A stretch of 64,000 nt of DNA from Adiantum capillus-veneris (GCA_014529385.2 CM043968.1:26737013-26801012), one strand, 5' to 3'. Numbered from the stretch's first letter, positions 45,321 to 56,489 are shown. The notes: a model not told the origin generated them from the letters alone. Numbers and translations: made by a program.

Positions 45321-46221
45321 TCGGGTCCAAAACCCTCCCAAGGATCCCCTTGCTCTATTGTTAGAGCAAGCGCTTTCTTTATTCTTGCACAAATGCTCAT
45401 ACAATGATGCTTAATGTTGATGATGCGGAAATGCTAATGGGTACTGGGTACTACTGAGATACTGAAGGGTATCTGGGGTACTACGGATACTGAAGGTACT
45501 GAGGTCACAGGTGCTACGGGTACTCGGGTACTGTGGATACTGTTGGGTACTGCGGGGTATTGCGGATACTGCTGGATACTGAGGGGTACTGAGGATCCCT
45601 ATGTTGAGCTAGGCACGAGCCAAGCCAAAACACAAGGAGTGCTATATGCAAGGGTACTGTGTCGACGACGACGACGCTATGGCTGAATGCTCAAAATGCT
45701 AGCGATGTCGATGGCTTGGATCTGCAACCATGACGAGGCTAGGGGCTGAATGCTGAGGTGATCATGGGCTGAAAACGCTGGCTGTTCTGGGCTGAAAACG
45801 CTGATGCTCAAGGGCTGAAAATGCTGATTCATGCTCAAAAAAACGCTGGAGATTTGCCGGGTCCTGTGGGTACTGCTTGGTGCTACTGCATCTCCTGTGT
45901 CTTATGTTGTCTCTGGCGCCCAAAGGGACCCTTATATAGGTGGTACATGCTGGATCGGGCAGCCTTTGTTAAAACCCCACGATTTGGGAGATGAAGGGTC
46001 ACTTCATTAATAAAAATGTCTGCAAGAGGTGGGTCACGCGCGGTACACGCCTACATGCTGAAATGCTGTACTATGCAAGAGAGGGTAAGCAACTATGACT
46101 GGCTTGGACATGCACGTCCTGCTAGAGGCTCACAGTGTGCCAGACTAGGTCCAACAAAGCTAAGACTCATGCCGAGCAGAAGCATGTCCACGTAGTGCAA
46201 GTGAAGTCGCACGTGGTCACA
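45156..46221 (-). repeat. LTR of retrotransposon X (5' LTR) with (GA)n
   Basis: 45,319-46,221 matches the other X LTR, including the GGTACTG tandem repeats and the TTCTTTATTCTTGCACAAATGC segment. Beyond 45,319 it continues with about 27 GA units (45,265-45,318) and 110 bases ending GCACTTGACA (minus strand) at the PBS. The 3' LTR stops where the GA tract begins, so one copy is truncated or the other was extended. The 46,221 edge is approximate. Confidence 0.6.
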
Positions 46222-46850
46222 TGAGGAGGAGGTTCCTAGCTTGTTGCTGCGAGTTCTCTCCGTTGTTTCGAGTTCATGTGGTGTATCAATTAGGTGGCCT
46301 CGGTGATGCCTACGCGTGGCTCTTGCTCGATGGTATCTGGCCCTTGACCGATCATGTTTCATGGCTCATATTTGGAATGGATAAGCACCTCCCCCTGTGT
46401 GGCCTTTGGTGTGTTATAAAAAAAAAAGAATGCATCGTTTGAGCAACTTCCATGTAATGATAATCGCACGTTGATTTGACGCATGGGAAAAAGCGATGCA
46501 TTCTTATAAAGATGTACTTGATGGTGAGGCTTCCACCTCGCATGTAAATTCTGTGGAAGCTTTTTTTGCACTAAATCAATAGATTGGCTCTAGCACAGAT
46601 GTGGTGGAAGAAGACGTGCACATGGGCTCGTCTACCTAATTCCCTAAATTCTTTTGCCACTTGTACATATGATCTCCTATGCATAATTGCATCAGATGCA
46701 TCTCGTACAATGTGCGTAGGTTATGTAACCTTGATATATGGCGGCTAACCTAGCACTATGTAGTTACATGTAGGGTAGATATAGTTGTTTTGCAAAAACA
46801 CAATCAACACGGGTTTAGTGGTTAGTGATCTTATTTTGCAGGTTATTGGA
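46222..46850. other. No gene seen; hairpin at 46,426-46,504
   Basis: AAGAATGCATCG (46,426-46,437) and CGATGCATTCTT (46,493-46,504) are perfect inverted repeats around a 55-base loop and lie next to an A10 run. The rest shows nothing recognisable. It may be the 5' part of the LINE that becomes readable at 46,851. Confidence 0.45.
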
Positions 46851-47605
46851 TTACGTATGCTGGCTTGCATGATTACTTCGGAGTTTTGATGATGATTCGG
46901 CATGAGCTTCAATTGGTTCTTGTGAGTAATGACCCATGTCGCTAGATGATTGTGCAATGTTTGCCGAATTGTCAGATTTATGAAATTGGATGCATCTATG
47001 CATATACAACCTCTGGGCAAAGGGCTGCCTTATGGTGGCAGGACATCTCTTCTTATCCATGGACCTCCAATGCACTCCTTTGTGGCGATTTTAACAATAC
47101 TCTTAACATGCATGATAGCACCACAGGCAATTCACACATGTTGCTCATGGAGAAACACTTATGGAATCATCTCCTCGCTTTTGCATAGATGCTTAATTTA
47201 TGGCGTCATATATTCTAGATTCCAGGATTTACTTTCAACATGGCGCTCATTATTCTTATCGTGCACGGCTCAATAGATGGTATGTACTCAACTCACAACA
47301 ATACAATGATTTTGTGTGCGACATGAGAATGGATTAAACTTTGCAGCTATCGGATCATCATCCTGTTTTATTGAATTTGTACTTTGGGCAATCTATTTGT
47401 GATAGACCTCTTTTTGAAAGCGTCTGTTGCATATCACAATGCTTATCTTACTCATGAGGCCTTTTGAGATATGATTTTTGGACTTATTCCCCCCTTGCTC
47501 ACATGCACCTTGATCTTGATGTTGCTTGGTTTCGCTTTGTTACGCGAGTGCAATGTGCTATTTAAGATTATGGTAAATAGTACATGCATCGGATTCAAGG
47601 CAATG
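46851..47605 (+). pseudogene. LINE endonuclease (APE type) remnant
   Basis: Plus-strand frame with the landmarks of the N-terminal AP-endonuclease of plant L1-type ORF2: FGVLMMIRHELQLVLVSND, then IGCIYAYTTSGQRAALWWQ, then LLCGDFNNTLN (the GDFN catalytic motif), then LNLWRHIF and PGFTFN. It nicks target DNA to start target-primed reverse transcription. Stops near 46,952 and 47,188 and frameshifts disable it. The LINE continues after the solo LTR at 48,287. Confidence 0.8.
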
Positions 47606-48286
47606 TGTCACAAACTGTCGACGTGTCAAGCCACTGAAGAACAAATCCCGACCGAGAAGCTTAAACCCTGGAAGCAGTAGAAAAAGTTTCACCAACTTGC
47701 AAAGTTTGGCTGAGTGGCTTATTTTTAAAGAAGAGTTCCCATCTCACCAACTTATGGGACCCCGTACGATGGGGCCCAAGGGACCACACACACACACTCA
47801 ACCTCGTGCGAAAAAGGTGATGACGTGGTAGTTGTACGGACGCCTTTGATTTACACTGATGACATGGCTGGCTGTACGGACTTCCGCGAATCGCTCTGGC
47901 AGGTGCTAACGTGGCAGTTGCACAGAATTCCCTGTTTTGCGCGGGCAGTTTTTGGGGAAGATGGTTTTTGGACCAGATGCTTTTGAGTTTGAAGCTTTTC
48001 ATGTAATCGCTTTTCATAGACCAAGGGCCTTTAAATATTTGCTATGGACTCAGTCTCTGGCACGCTCGCGCGTGGAGGTGCAGAGTCTGGAGTATGAGCG
48101 TTGTACTGAGTTCAAGCAGTATAAAGAAATACCGAAAGGGGCGCCAAGGTTTGGAGGCAATGCTCTCTTGGGGTGGAATTTTGCCACTCCCCGTCTAGCG
48201 TGTCTTTTAGTTCAACCGTTATTGAAGTGCTAAAAGTCTGTTCAATGTGTTCTTTTCCATTGGCACGTGGTGCCTGTCTTGTGACA
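47606..48286 (+). repeat. Solo LTR (group S) with perfect CAATG target duplication
   Basis: TGTCACAAACTGTCGACG ... GTCTTGTGACA, 681 bp, flanked by CAATG at 47,601-47,605 and 48,287-48,291. No internal region. Contains a likely TATA (TTTAAATATT, 48,030), TGCAGAGTCTGG (48,079-48,090), ATAAAG (48,121) and the conserved box (48,128-48,160). It interrupts the LINE between the endonuclease and RT. Confidence 0.95.
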
Positions 48287-48811
48287 CAATGTTAATGATG
48301 CCAAGCAGGTTGTCAACAACTGCAGTAATTTGCAAACTTGCGGTCAATATGTGACTCAGAATTGTCGGAGTTGTGTGAAGCTCGAGTATGTACATTGTAT
48401 ACAACTTAATGACAAGCGAAAGCTCGACAAATGGCAGACGCGTGCTCGTGGACGGGTCTTTGTGGATAAAGGTTGTGCTTCGAAACAATTTTTTAAGCAT
48501 CTGCATCACACGAGGGTTTCCCAGGACATTTAAGCGTGTAAAGCTTCCTTTACATCATCCAAACAGGAACTTGCTGATGCCATGGTCTCGCATTATACAC
48601 AGGTGTTTGCTGCTCCTCCTCAGCCATCTGCAACTGTTTGTCATGCACGACAATTGTTGCTCTCATGTACAACCCATCATTTCTTCTTAGGATGCACAAT
48701 GTGTCACCAGCGTGTGACTACTATCTATCCTTTTTGTTGATTTCTTTCTTATTATCTATTTACTTTCACTTTTTGGAAACACCCCTCGGGAAATCTAACT
48801 GCCCTGCATTG
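48287..48811 (+). pseudogene. LINE ORF2 linker between endonuclease and RT
   Basis: Resumes the LINE after the solo LTR. NDAKQVVNNCSNLQT is followed by KLDKWQTRARGRVFVDKGCASKQFFKHL, which corresponds to the Q..AR..W...GD..SK.FF segment before plant LINE RTs. Frames change near 48,530. Ends at the unclassified repeat. Confidence 0.7.
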
Positions 48812-48820
48812 CATAGCTAG

Positions 48821-50241
48821 TGTGGAACTGTCCAGAGGGAGTCTAGGCCTGAGGGCAAGAGAGCACTAAGGTTGGACATATGGTTAGCCAAAGTGGGGTC
48901 ATTGACTAGCCATAGTGGAATCCTTTGCTACAGAGGCTACATTTCAGTTCTGGATGTGGCCACAGTGTACAAAGAGGGTCGGATGACCTAGAAAGATACA
49001 ATGGCAGCATCTCCTAAAATTTAGGAAACTGCTATTTTGGGACCTGAAAATGTGTTTGCGTCATTACCTCCGGAATGACAAGGAGAACATTTTCTGACTT
49101 TGCTGTGAAGTCAACTGGGCAACCGGTTGGGAGATTTTTAGGCGGCAACCCCGAAACGGGAAAATGCTTGTAAATGTGCCAAGTGGCACCTTCTGGTGCA
49201 CTTTCCTCATGCAACAAGAAGTGGCGCTCAATTTTAAGCTGGGAGAGGCTCATTTTCAGCTTTGTCACAGGTTAAGAGCTATGGAGTGCTTGCTTTCCCT
49301 CCTATGTACAGTGCGGTGCCAGGAGTGATGCCCTGCACGCTACGCACTGCCCTCTCTCTCCCCTTTGGCAGTATGTTATGTCCCTCTAGTGGGCCTTTCA
49401 TTTGACCAATGTACAGTTGTGTGGGTTCATGCGCGATTGCCGAGGCAAGAGCCTCTTGCACAGGTACTGGATTAGCTAGCGGCTTGGATTAGCTAGCGGC
49501 TAATCCTCCCCGCAAGTACAGGTGAATTTGGAGAGGTTTCACGCCAGAAATCTCGTCCAATTCAAAGGGCAAGTAGCCCTACGGGTGCGGGAGCTCGAGG
49601 ACTTGCTACGGCTGCGACCGGCACGCGAAACGGAGCCCGAAACAGTGAATTACAGCCTGCTGTGTATTTTTGCAGGTTTAGGGTTTTGGCCCTAAACGGA
49701 CCCTAATACCCCCAGGAGGTTCGGGGACGCAAGGGGACCGCTGTATAGGCGATCTGGTGCATTTTCAGGGCTGAAAACAGAGAATTCAGCGTGCTGCAGA
49801 TTCTCGCCAGGTTTTGCAAAGTGCCCGTATGCGTCGGGAAAGTCATTCAATGCGTGGGAATACTGACTGTGAAGTGTCCTAGTATAGTTATGCTGCTGAA
49901 ATCAGGCCGGAACAGTGGAAATTCAGCTGAGTTTGTGCGGGGCAGCTTGTAGGGAACCACAACGTTTATTCCCTCTTTTGAACAATAAAGAAATTCCGAA
50001 TGGGGCGCCTAAGTTAGGGGCCAATCTGGTGTCGGTCTACTCATACAAGTGCAATCTAGCAGCTTGTATCCCTCTCCCCTTTGTTGTGTCTTGAAAGTAC
50101 AGGTAAAATAGACGACTAATAATGGGTGAAAGCTATCAAGGTTTGAAGTAAAGTCTACCGCCCTTTTTGGATTGAACAGGCAAGTTTCACAATGCCTTGA
50201 GAAACCTTCCACGGATTCTGAGTTGCATTGTGCTGTGTGCA
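48821..50241 (+). repeat. Unclassified LTR-like repeat R1, copy 1
   Basis: From about 48,990 it matches 56,937-58,060 (shared 'cgtcattacctccgg', 'gccaggagtgatgccctgcac', 'ccccaggaggttcggggacgca' and others). TG...CA edges can be proposed at 48,821 and 50,241 but give no 5-bp duplication. TGCATTG does occur on both outer sides (48,805-48,811 and 50,238-50,244). It carries a variant conserved box (49,985-50,025). A 17-base tandem duplication (GGATTAGCTAGCGGCTT) at 49,474-49,507 is absent from copy 2. It splits the LINE. Confidence 0.6.
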
Positions 50242-50514
50242 TTGGGCCGATGATGATCCCTTGGTTGGGATGGGCTTACTGTAGAGTTCTTACTCTTCGT
50301 TTGGGAGACTGTTAAAGAGCCTTTGCTTTTCATGATGAATGCGGCATGGGAGAAGCAAGACTTGCTAGTATCATGGCAAGATACTTTTCCTAAACAAGTA
50401 CTTTGCGAGCATTTTTCTTATTGGAGGCCAATTACTTTGATGCTTGTCGTTTATAAGATATTGGCCAAGTTGGTGGTGAACTGCATCAAAGATCACCTTC
50501 TTACAGGAATTCAT
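50242..50514 (+). pseudogene. LINE reverse transcriptase, N-terminal part
   Basis: GWDGLTVEFLLFVWETVK corresponds to the SPG.DGL..EF...W motif of LINE RTs, and YWRPITLMLVVYKILAKLVVN to the next RT block. The sequence is cut at 50,514 by copia element A; its last five bases TTCAT are the target duplicate. The frame upstream of GWDG contains stops. Confidence 0.85.
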
Positions 50515-50781
50515 TGATGAGCGCGTGGCGGTGTGTGCAAGTGAAAGAGCACGCGAGGAAGTGCAGTGTGTGTGCAGAGAGGGGAGGCGAAGGCCAGCAG
50601 GAGAGAAGCGCTAGTAGAAGAGAGAGGGCTCATGTTTTTGGGGAAAACTCAATAAGTGAGTTTTGGGTTTTCCCACTTTTATTATAAGTGACCTTTAAAA
50701 AATGTGTCCAGGTTCAATACGAACGTGGACAAAGTATAAAAATGTACAAAAAGGGGTTATTTAGGCCTTTTTAACCCAACA
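50515..50781 (-). repeat. Copia A 3' LTR
   Basis: 267 bp. The adjacent CTCCCACTT (50,784-50,793) is the polypurine tract AAGTGGGAG on the minus strand. Near-identical to the 5' LTR, with small differences (for example AATACGAACG against AATATAAACC). Confidence 0.95.
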
Positions 50782-50816
50782 ACCTCCCACTTAAAGGCAT
50801 AAATGGCGCCTTTAAG

Positions 50817-52768
50817 CTACGTGACTCCCACCATCTCTGTGCATAGATGATGTTGTGCTTTGGGTAAGCACTTAGTGAGAGCATCGGCTGGATTTTGTGA
50901 TGTATGGACCTTAACCAATGTAATAAGGCCATCCTCAAGCACTTCTCGTATGAAGTGATACCGCACATCAATATGCTTTGTGCGTGCATGAAACATGGCG
51001 TTCTTTGCCAGACATATAGCACTCTGGCTATCACAACCAAGCATAGGTGTCTTGGCGGGCAAGCCAAACTCATTGCATAGGCGTGCTAACCAAATAGCTT
51101 CTTTGGAAGCCTCAGTGGCTGAAATATATTCAACCTTTGTAGTAGACCATAGCAGAGGCATTTGTTTTTAGTCCCTTTCAAGTACCTCATAATAGACTTC
51201 ACTGCATCCCAATGCAACCTGCCTGGATTAGCCATAAACCGGCTCACAACTCCCACTGCATGGGCTATGTCAGGCCTAGTAGCAACCATAGCATACATAA
51301 GTGAACCACAAGCTGAAGCATAAGGCACACTTTGCATGTCATTGGCTTCTTCCTTTGACTTGGGACAATCATCCTTGGAGATTTTAACATATGGCTGTAA
51401 TGGCACATCAAGAGGCTTTGCTTCAGCCATGTTAAATCTGTCCAGCACCTTTTCAATGTACTTTTCTTGCGACAAATACAATAGGCGCTTGTCTCTTTGC
51501 TGTGTAACACGCACTCCAAGTATGTGTTCAGCTGCCCCAAGGTCTTTCATTGAAAACGCAGATTTCAGCTGCCCTTTAAGAGCATCTACATTGCTTCTTT
51601 TCTTTGCAGCTATCAACATATCGTCTACATAGAGCACAAGAATGATAGGGCTGCCATCCTCATCACGTTTGGTATACAAACAATGGTCTGCATGGCTTCT
51701 TTTGTAACCATGTTTAAGCATGAAGCTATCAAACTTCTTGTACCAGTGTCTACATGATTGTTTCAACCCATACAAGCTTCTATTGAGCATACGTACCAAA
51801 TGTTCCTTGCCAGGGATAACAAAATTCTCGGGTTGCTTCATGCAAAGCTCTTCTTCCACATCACCATGCAAGAAAGGGGTATGTACATCCATTTGGTCCA
51901 TTTCCAAATCAAGAGCAGCCACAATGGCAAACAATACACGCAAAGTGGTCATCTTCACAACAGGAGAGAACACCTCCTGAAAGTCTATGCCCTTGGTTTG
52001 AACATATCCCTTTGCCACAAGCCTTGCCTTATACTTGGGGTTTGCATCAACAGTTTTGATTTTATACACCCATTTGTTAGGAATAGCCTTCCTTCCTTTG
52101 GGCAATTCAACCAAATCCCAAGTATGATTAGCATGCAAAGCTTTAATCTCTTCCTGCATAGCAAGCTCCCACTTGTCTTTGTGCTCACATGTCTTTGCCT
52201 ATTTATACGTAAGAGGCTCTCCCTCATCTGTCAACATAATGTAATGCAAAGAGGGGTCATATCGACTCACATGCCGTCTTTGACGAGTAGACCGCCTCAC
52301 CCAATGATCCACATTATCCGGCAATGGGTTTACATCAGGTGGCACGACAAAATCATCAACAATGGGCTCCTGTACATCACTTTCAGCATTGTTTCTTGGC
52401 TGCAAATGCCCTTCAGGAGCCTCAATTTGCTGTCCAACATCATTTGGCTCAAACACCATTGGATCATCTACATTTTCAGCCATTTGTGGTGCATCCTGAG
52501 GGTCGAAAATAGGCCTAACAGGTGGCTGGTCATGCTGAAATTTCACCCTTTTATGGTCATGCTTTGAGGCACAATTGTTTTGAAGCAGCCTTGCCTCATT
52601 AAAAACAACATCCCGGCTGCGAACAACCCTTTTGAGCTGAGGTAACCAAATCCTATAACCCATTTCGCCTTCTTCACCATATCCCATGAAGAGGCCTTTA
52701 TGGACTTCGCATCTAGTTTACTCCTCAACTCAGGTCTAACATGCACAAAAGCTTCGCAACCAAAAATG
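50817..52768 (-). pseudogene. Copia A pol: integrase tail, reverse transcriptase, RNase H
   Basis: Minus strand. IFGCEAFVHVRPELRSKLD (integrase C-terminus) is followed by KRVVRSRDVVFNE and the RT (MQEEIKALHANHTWDLVELPKGRKAI ... LEMDQMDVHTPFLHGDVEEELCM ... SLYGLKQSCRHWYKKF). The catalytic YVDD is at 51,620-51,631. RNase H ends with KHIDVRYHFIREVLEDG and NPADALTKCLP. A frameshift near 52,680, a stop at 52,199 and a frameshift near 51,130 break it. The integrase is cut at 52,768 by copia B. This family differs from the copia at 20-27 kb. Confidence 0.92.
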
Positions 52769-53028
52769 TGATGGGGAGGAGCTGGGAGCACAACGGAAGA
52801 AGAATACGCACGCACACACTCACACACACACCACCATAGCCACACACCATGTTGAAGGGGGAGAGCCAATGTACTGTATGTCCCCTTTCTTTCTTCTCAT
52901 ATCTTATGCACTAAGGCACAATACACATTGTACTTAGTGTTAGTGGCTCACACAAGTGTATAGCTGTACACTTAGGGTTAGTGGCAGTTAGTGATGGGCG
53001 GTCGGCCACATGGCCATTAAACCTAACA
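52769..53028 (-). repeat. Copia B 3' LTR
   Basis: Plus-strand edges TGATGGGGAGG (52,769) and CCTAACA (53,028), 260 bp. The adjoining TTCTCCCACTTGATGG is the polypurine tract on the minus strand. Left flank AAATG lies inside the integrase of A. B's other LTR is not in the window. Confidence 0.8.
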
Positions 53029-53083
53029 TTCTCCCACTTGATGGCCAATGTGGGAGACAATAAAAATGGAAGAGCACCACTCT

Positions 53084-54578
53084 TCACCCAATGCCCATCA
53101 ACTCACGACAGTGTTGAAACTGATGGCTGGAGAGACTCTTAGTGAGTACATCCGCTGTGTTCTCTGACGTAGGAATCTTTACTAAATCAAGGCTCTTGTT
53201 TGCGAGGCATTCACGACTGAAGTGATAGCGCACATCAATGTGTTTCGTTCTGGAATGAAACACTGGATTGTTAGCCAAGGCAATAGCACTTTGACTGTCA
53301 AATGAAGAACTGGTGTACACTTCTCCAATCCAAGATCTTTCACTAGGCGAGCAAGCCAAATAGCTTCTTTGCGTGCTTCACTCAATGCAACATACTCTGC
53401 CTCTGTGGTAGAAATGGATGTACAATCTTGAAGAATAGATCTCCAAGAAATAGCAGAACCAGCAAATGTGTAAATCAAACCTGTTGTTGATTTACGACTG
53501 TCAACACAGCCTGCATAGTCACTGTCTACAAATCCCTGAATGGATGACTCTCCACGACCATAGCATAACTATCTATCTGCAGTGCCACTCAAGTATCTGA
53601 GAATCGACTTGACAGCATCCCAATGCTTTTTACCGGGGTTAGACATAAATCTGCTGACAACTCCCACTGCATGTGCAATGTCAGGTCTTGTAGCCACCAT
53701 GTCATACATGAGACTACCACAAGCTGAAGCATAAGGAATTTTAGCCATCGCAGCTTTTTCCTCAGCAGATTTGGGACTATCGTTCTTGCTAAGTTTCAAA
53801 TATGCAGGCAATAGAGTACTCAAGGCCTTCCCCTTCTGCATGTTGAAATGATCAAGGACCTTGTGCACATACTCTTTTTGAGAAAGGTACAACAACCTCT
53901 CTTACGATCACGAGTAATGCGCATACCCAAAATCTGATTGGCTTCACCCAAATCTTTCATGTCGAATTGACTTTTTAGCTTGGTTTTCAAGTCAGCAATG
54001 TCCTTCTTAGAATGACCAGCAATAAGCATGTCATTTACATAAAGGATAAGCATAATAAGCTGTCCATTTGGTTGTCTTTTCATGTAAAGACATGGATCCT
54101 CATTACTGCGCTTATAGCCTAGGGAACGCATAAATGCATCAAACTTTTGATACCATTGTCTGGACGATTGCTTCAAGCCATAGAGACTTTTTAGAAGCTT
54201 ACAGACCAAATGTTCCTTGCCCTTGAGCACAAACCCTTCAGGTTGCTTCATATAAATCTTTTCCTCAAGATCACCATGTAAGAAAGCTGTAATGACATCC
54301 ATTTGATCAAGCTCCATATCTTCAGTGGCAACCAAAGCAAGCAACATTCTTAGTGTCGTCATCTTGACCACTGGAGAAAAGATTTCCTGGAAATCTACAC
54401 CATATTCTTGCTTGAAACCTTTGGCCACTAAACGAGCTTTGTAATTCTCAACATTGGATGCAATCTTCTTCTTGTAAACCCATTTACAAGGCAAAGCTTT
54501 CCTACCTTTTGGCAATGGAACAAGTTCCCATGTTTTGTTCTTTGCAATACTGGATAGCTCCCTCTTCATAGCATGTTC
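53084..54578 (-). pseudogene. Copia B pol: reverse transcriptase and RNase H
   Basis: Minus strand. AKNKTWELVPLPKGRKALPCKWVYK opens the RT, then VKMTTLRMLLALVATEDMELDQMDV, AFLHGDLEEKIYMKQPEGF and SLYGLKQSSRQWYQKF. The catalytic box reads YVND (54,030-54,041), with Asn for the first Asp, which would abolish polymerisation. RNase H continues to 53,084 (TEAEYVALSEARKEAIW, KHIDVRYHFSREC, ENTADVLTKSL) through at least two frameshifts (near 53,850 and 53,300). The N-terminus of RT is cut at 54,578 by the gypsy-type LTR. Confidence 0.92.
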
Positions 54579-55438
54579 TGTAACAAACTGCTGACGTGTC
54601 AAAGCCTAAAGAATGGAGCCAACTTACAGATGCCGGCCGAGGGGCCTAAACCCTAAGAAGAACAAGCAACAGAAGAAGTGTCACAGAGTGCTGACGTGGT
54701 TGCCAGAGTGCAAAAAACCCTAACCCTAATTTCTGCCAAAAACCCTAATTGTTGAAACCCTAATTCTGAAAACCCTAACCCTAAAACCTGCACACCCTAA
54801 CCCTAAAACCTGCAAACCCTAATTTTGGAAACCCTAACCCTAAAACTACAACAACGTGGTTGATTTCCGAAAATTGCGTTGGCATGATGATGTGGCAGGT
54901 TGTACGGATTTCCGTGATTTACATTGGCAGCTTTTGGGATTGCTTTTTGGACCAGAAGCTTTTGAGTTTGAAAGCTTTTTTTTAAACTGCTTTTTGGATC
55001 ATAAGCTTTTGATTTTGAAAGCTTTTCATGTAAACTACTTTTTAGGCAAGGGCCTTTAAATATGAGGCTAGGGCTCATTCTCTGGCATGCTTTAGTACGA
55101 AGGTGCAGAGTCTGGAGTACCGGCTTGTACTTCGATGATGCAATATAAAGAAATACCGAAAGGGGCGCCAAGGTTTGGGGCCAATACTCTCTGGGGTGGA
55201 ATTCCGCCACTCCGTGTCGCGTGTCATCTCTCTCTCCATTTCAGTTCAGTTGTTATTTGAAGTGCTTAAAGTTGTTCAGTCTGTTCTTTTCTATTGGCAC
55301 GTGGTGCCCGCCTTATACCACGTCAGCACTCTGTGACACTTCTTCTGTTGCTTGTTCTTCTTAGGGTTTAGGCCCCTCGGCCGGCATCTGTAAGTTGGCT
55401 CCATTCTTTAGGCTTTGACACGTCAGCAGTTTGTTACA
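54579..55438 (+). repeat. LTR (group S) with 122-bp perfect terminal inverted repeats
   Basis: Starts TGTAACAAACTG and ends CAGTTTGTTACA. 54,579-54,700 is the exact reverse complement of 55,317-55,438. The interior runs in plus orientation: AAACCCTAA telo-boxes (54,716-54,845), TATA-like TTTAAATAT (55,055), GCAGAGTCTGGAGT (about 55,096) and the conserved box (55,144-55,185). In solo LTRs of the group the right end would stop after GGCACGTGGTGCCCG; here an inverted copy of the left end is added. It interrupts copia B. On its right is a polypurine-like CTCCCCTTCTTGAAAG, as next to the chromovirus LTRs. Confidence 0.85.
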
Positions 55439-56480
55439 TCTCCCCTTCTTGAAAGAGAGTAATCGTCCGCGATTACAGCACCGGACGATTACAGCATATC
55501 TGCAAAACAACTCAAGTTAGCCCAAAAATTTCCGAGGGACATTCCGAGGGACAATCAGTTTGCTCTTTTTATTAAGGAGTTAGCTTCTCCTTTCTGCTCT
55601 TTTGATCAAGGAGTTAGCTGCTCCTATCGGCTGTTTTGATCAAGGAGTTAGCGTCTCCTTTCGTCCAGATCGGAACTCTTGATATTCCGGCGTAGTAAAA
55701 TTAGCCATCACACCTAGACCGTATACTGATCTTCCTCGGGTGTCTTGATGTACTAAAATTACATACCCAGGCAATCTCATCCAATTAGGAATATTCACTG
55801 TTTGGCACATCACAATGCAACACAAATGCTCACATATGCATGTTACAAGACATAGAAACATAAAGCCGCCGATGAACACTCCTCCCGCATAACCTAACAA
55901 GGTCCGGGCCGGGAGATATTCAACGACTCCCTCATCACTCCTCCCGCATAACCTAAAAAGGTCCGGGCCGGGAGATATAGAGGCCTTTTACAACCAAACT
56001 CCCCCCAGACCGCAGCCTGCGTCGTTTGGAGGTGCTGAGAGTAACCACTGCTCAGACTTCTTAATACTCCTCCCACATAACCATCCAGGTCCGGGCCGGG
56101 AGTCACACCAACAATTATTTTACAAGCATACAACCAAACGCTCCCTAGGCATCGGCCTGCGTCGTTCGGAGGTTTTCAAACATACAACGAAACGCTCCCC
56201 AGGCATCGGCCTGCGTCGTTCCGAGGTTCAAACAATACCAAAACAGTATTTCTCACTTCTCCACCCAGGAGTAAAATCACCAATCATTGAAACCAGTATC
56301 AAACCAGAGTCAAACAATTCAAATCGGCACCAAAACAGGTTCAAAACAGATACCATCCATTTCAAACAAATTCCAAACAGGATCACCAAACAAGCTCAAA
56401 CAGAACTCAAACTTAAAAAGCAATCTCGACATCAATCGAGCTCGAAAAGTCGACTGACTTTCCATCCTGAAACCTGCACC
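55439..56480. mobile_element. Gypsy-type 3' internal remnant with two interleaved tandem repeat families
   Basis: The first ~50 bases (CTTGAAAGAGAGTAATCGTCCGCGATTAC) resemble the sequence right of the chromovirus LTRs (CTTGAAAGCATTGTAATCGACCGCGATTAC), so this is the PPT-side interior of a related minus-strand gypsy. An AAGGAGTTAGC(T/G)(T/G)CTCCT unit occurs three times at 55,570-55,655. Between 55,880 and 56,230 two further ~42-base repeats, three copies each, are interleaved: CTCCCGCATAACC...GGTCCGGGCCGGGAG and GCATCGGCCTGCGTCGTTCGGAGG. No protein motif was found. Confidence 0.65.
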
Positions 56481-56489
56481 AAAAATTAG

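Noticed and set aside
48805-50244. hAT element defined by TGCATTG duplication
   Set aside because: The ends show only weak inverted similarity (CATAGC against CACAGC), and the second copy does not share the edges, so I left it unclassified.
51758-52567. Plus-strand 269-codon frame
   Set aside because: Antisense shadow of the copia A reverse transcriptase.
54716-54845. Interstitial telomere array
   Set aside because: AAACCCTAA motifs are interspersed with other bases and recur at the same position in related LTRs, so they are LTR sequence and not a telomere fusion relic.
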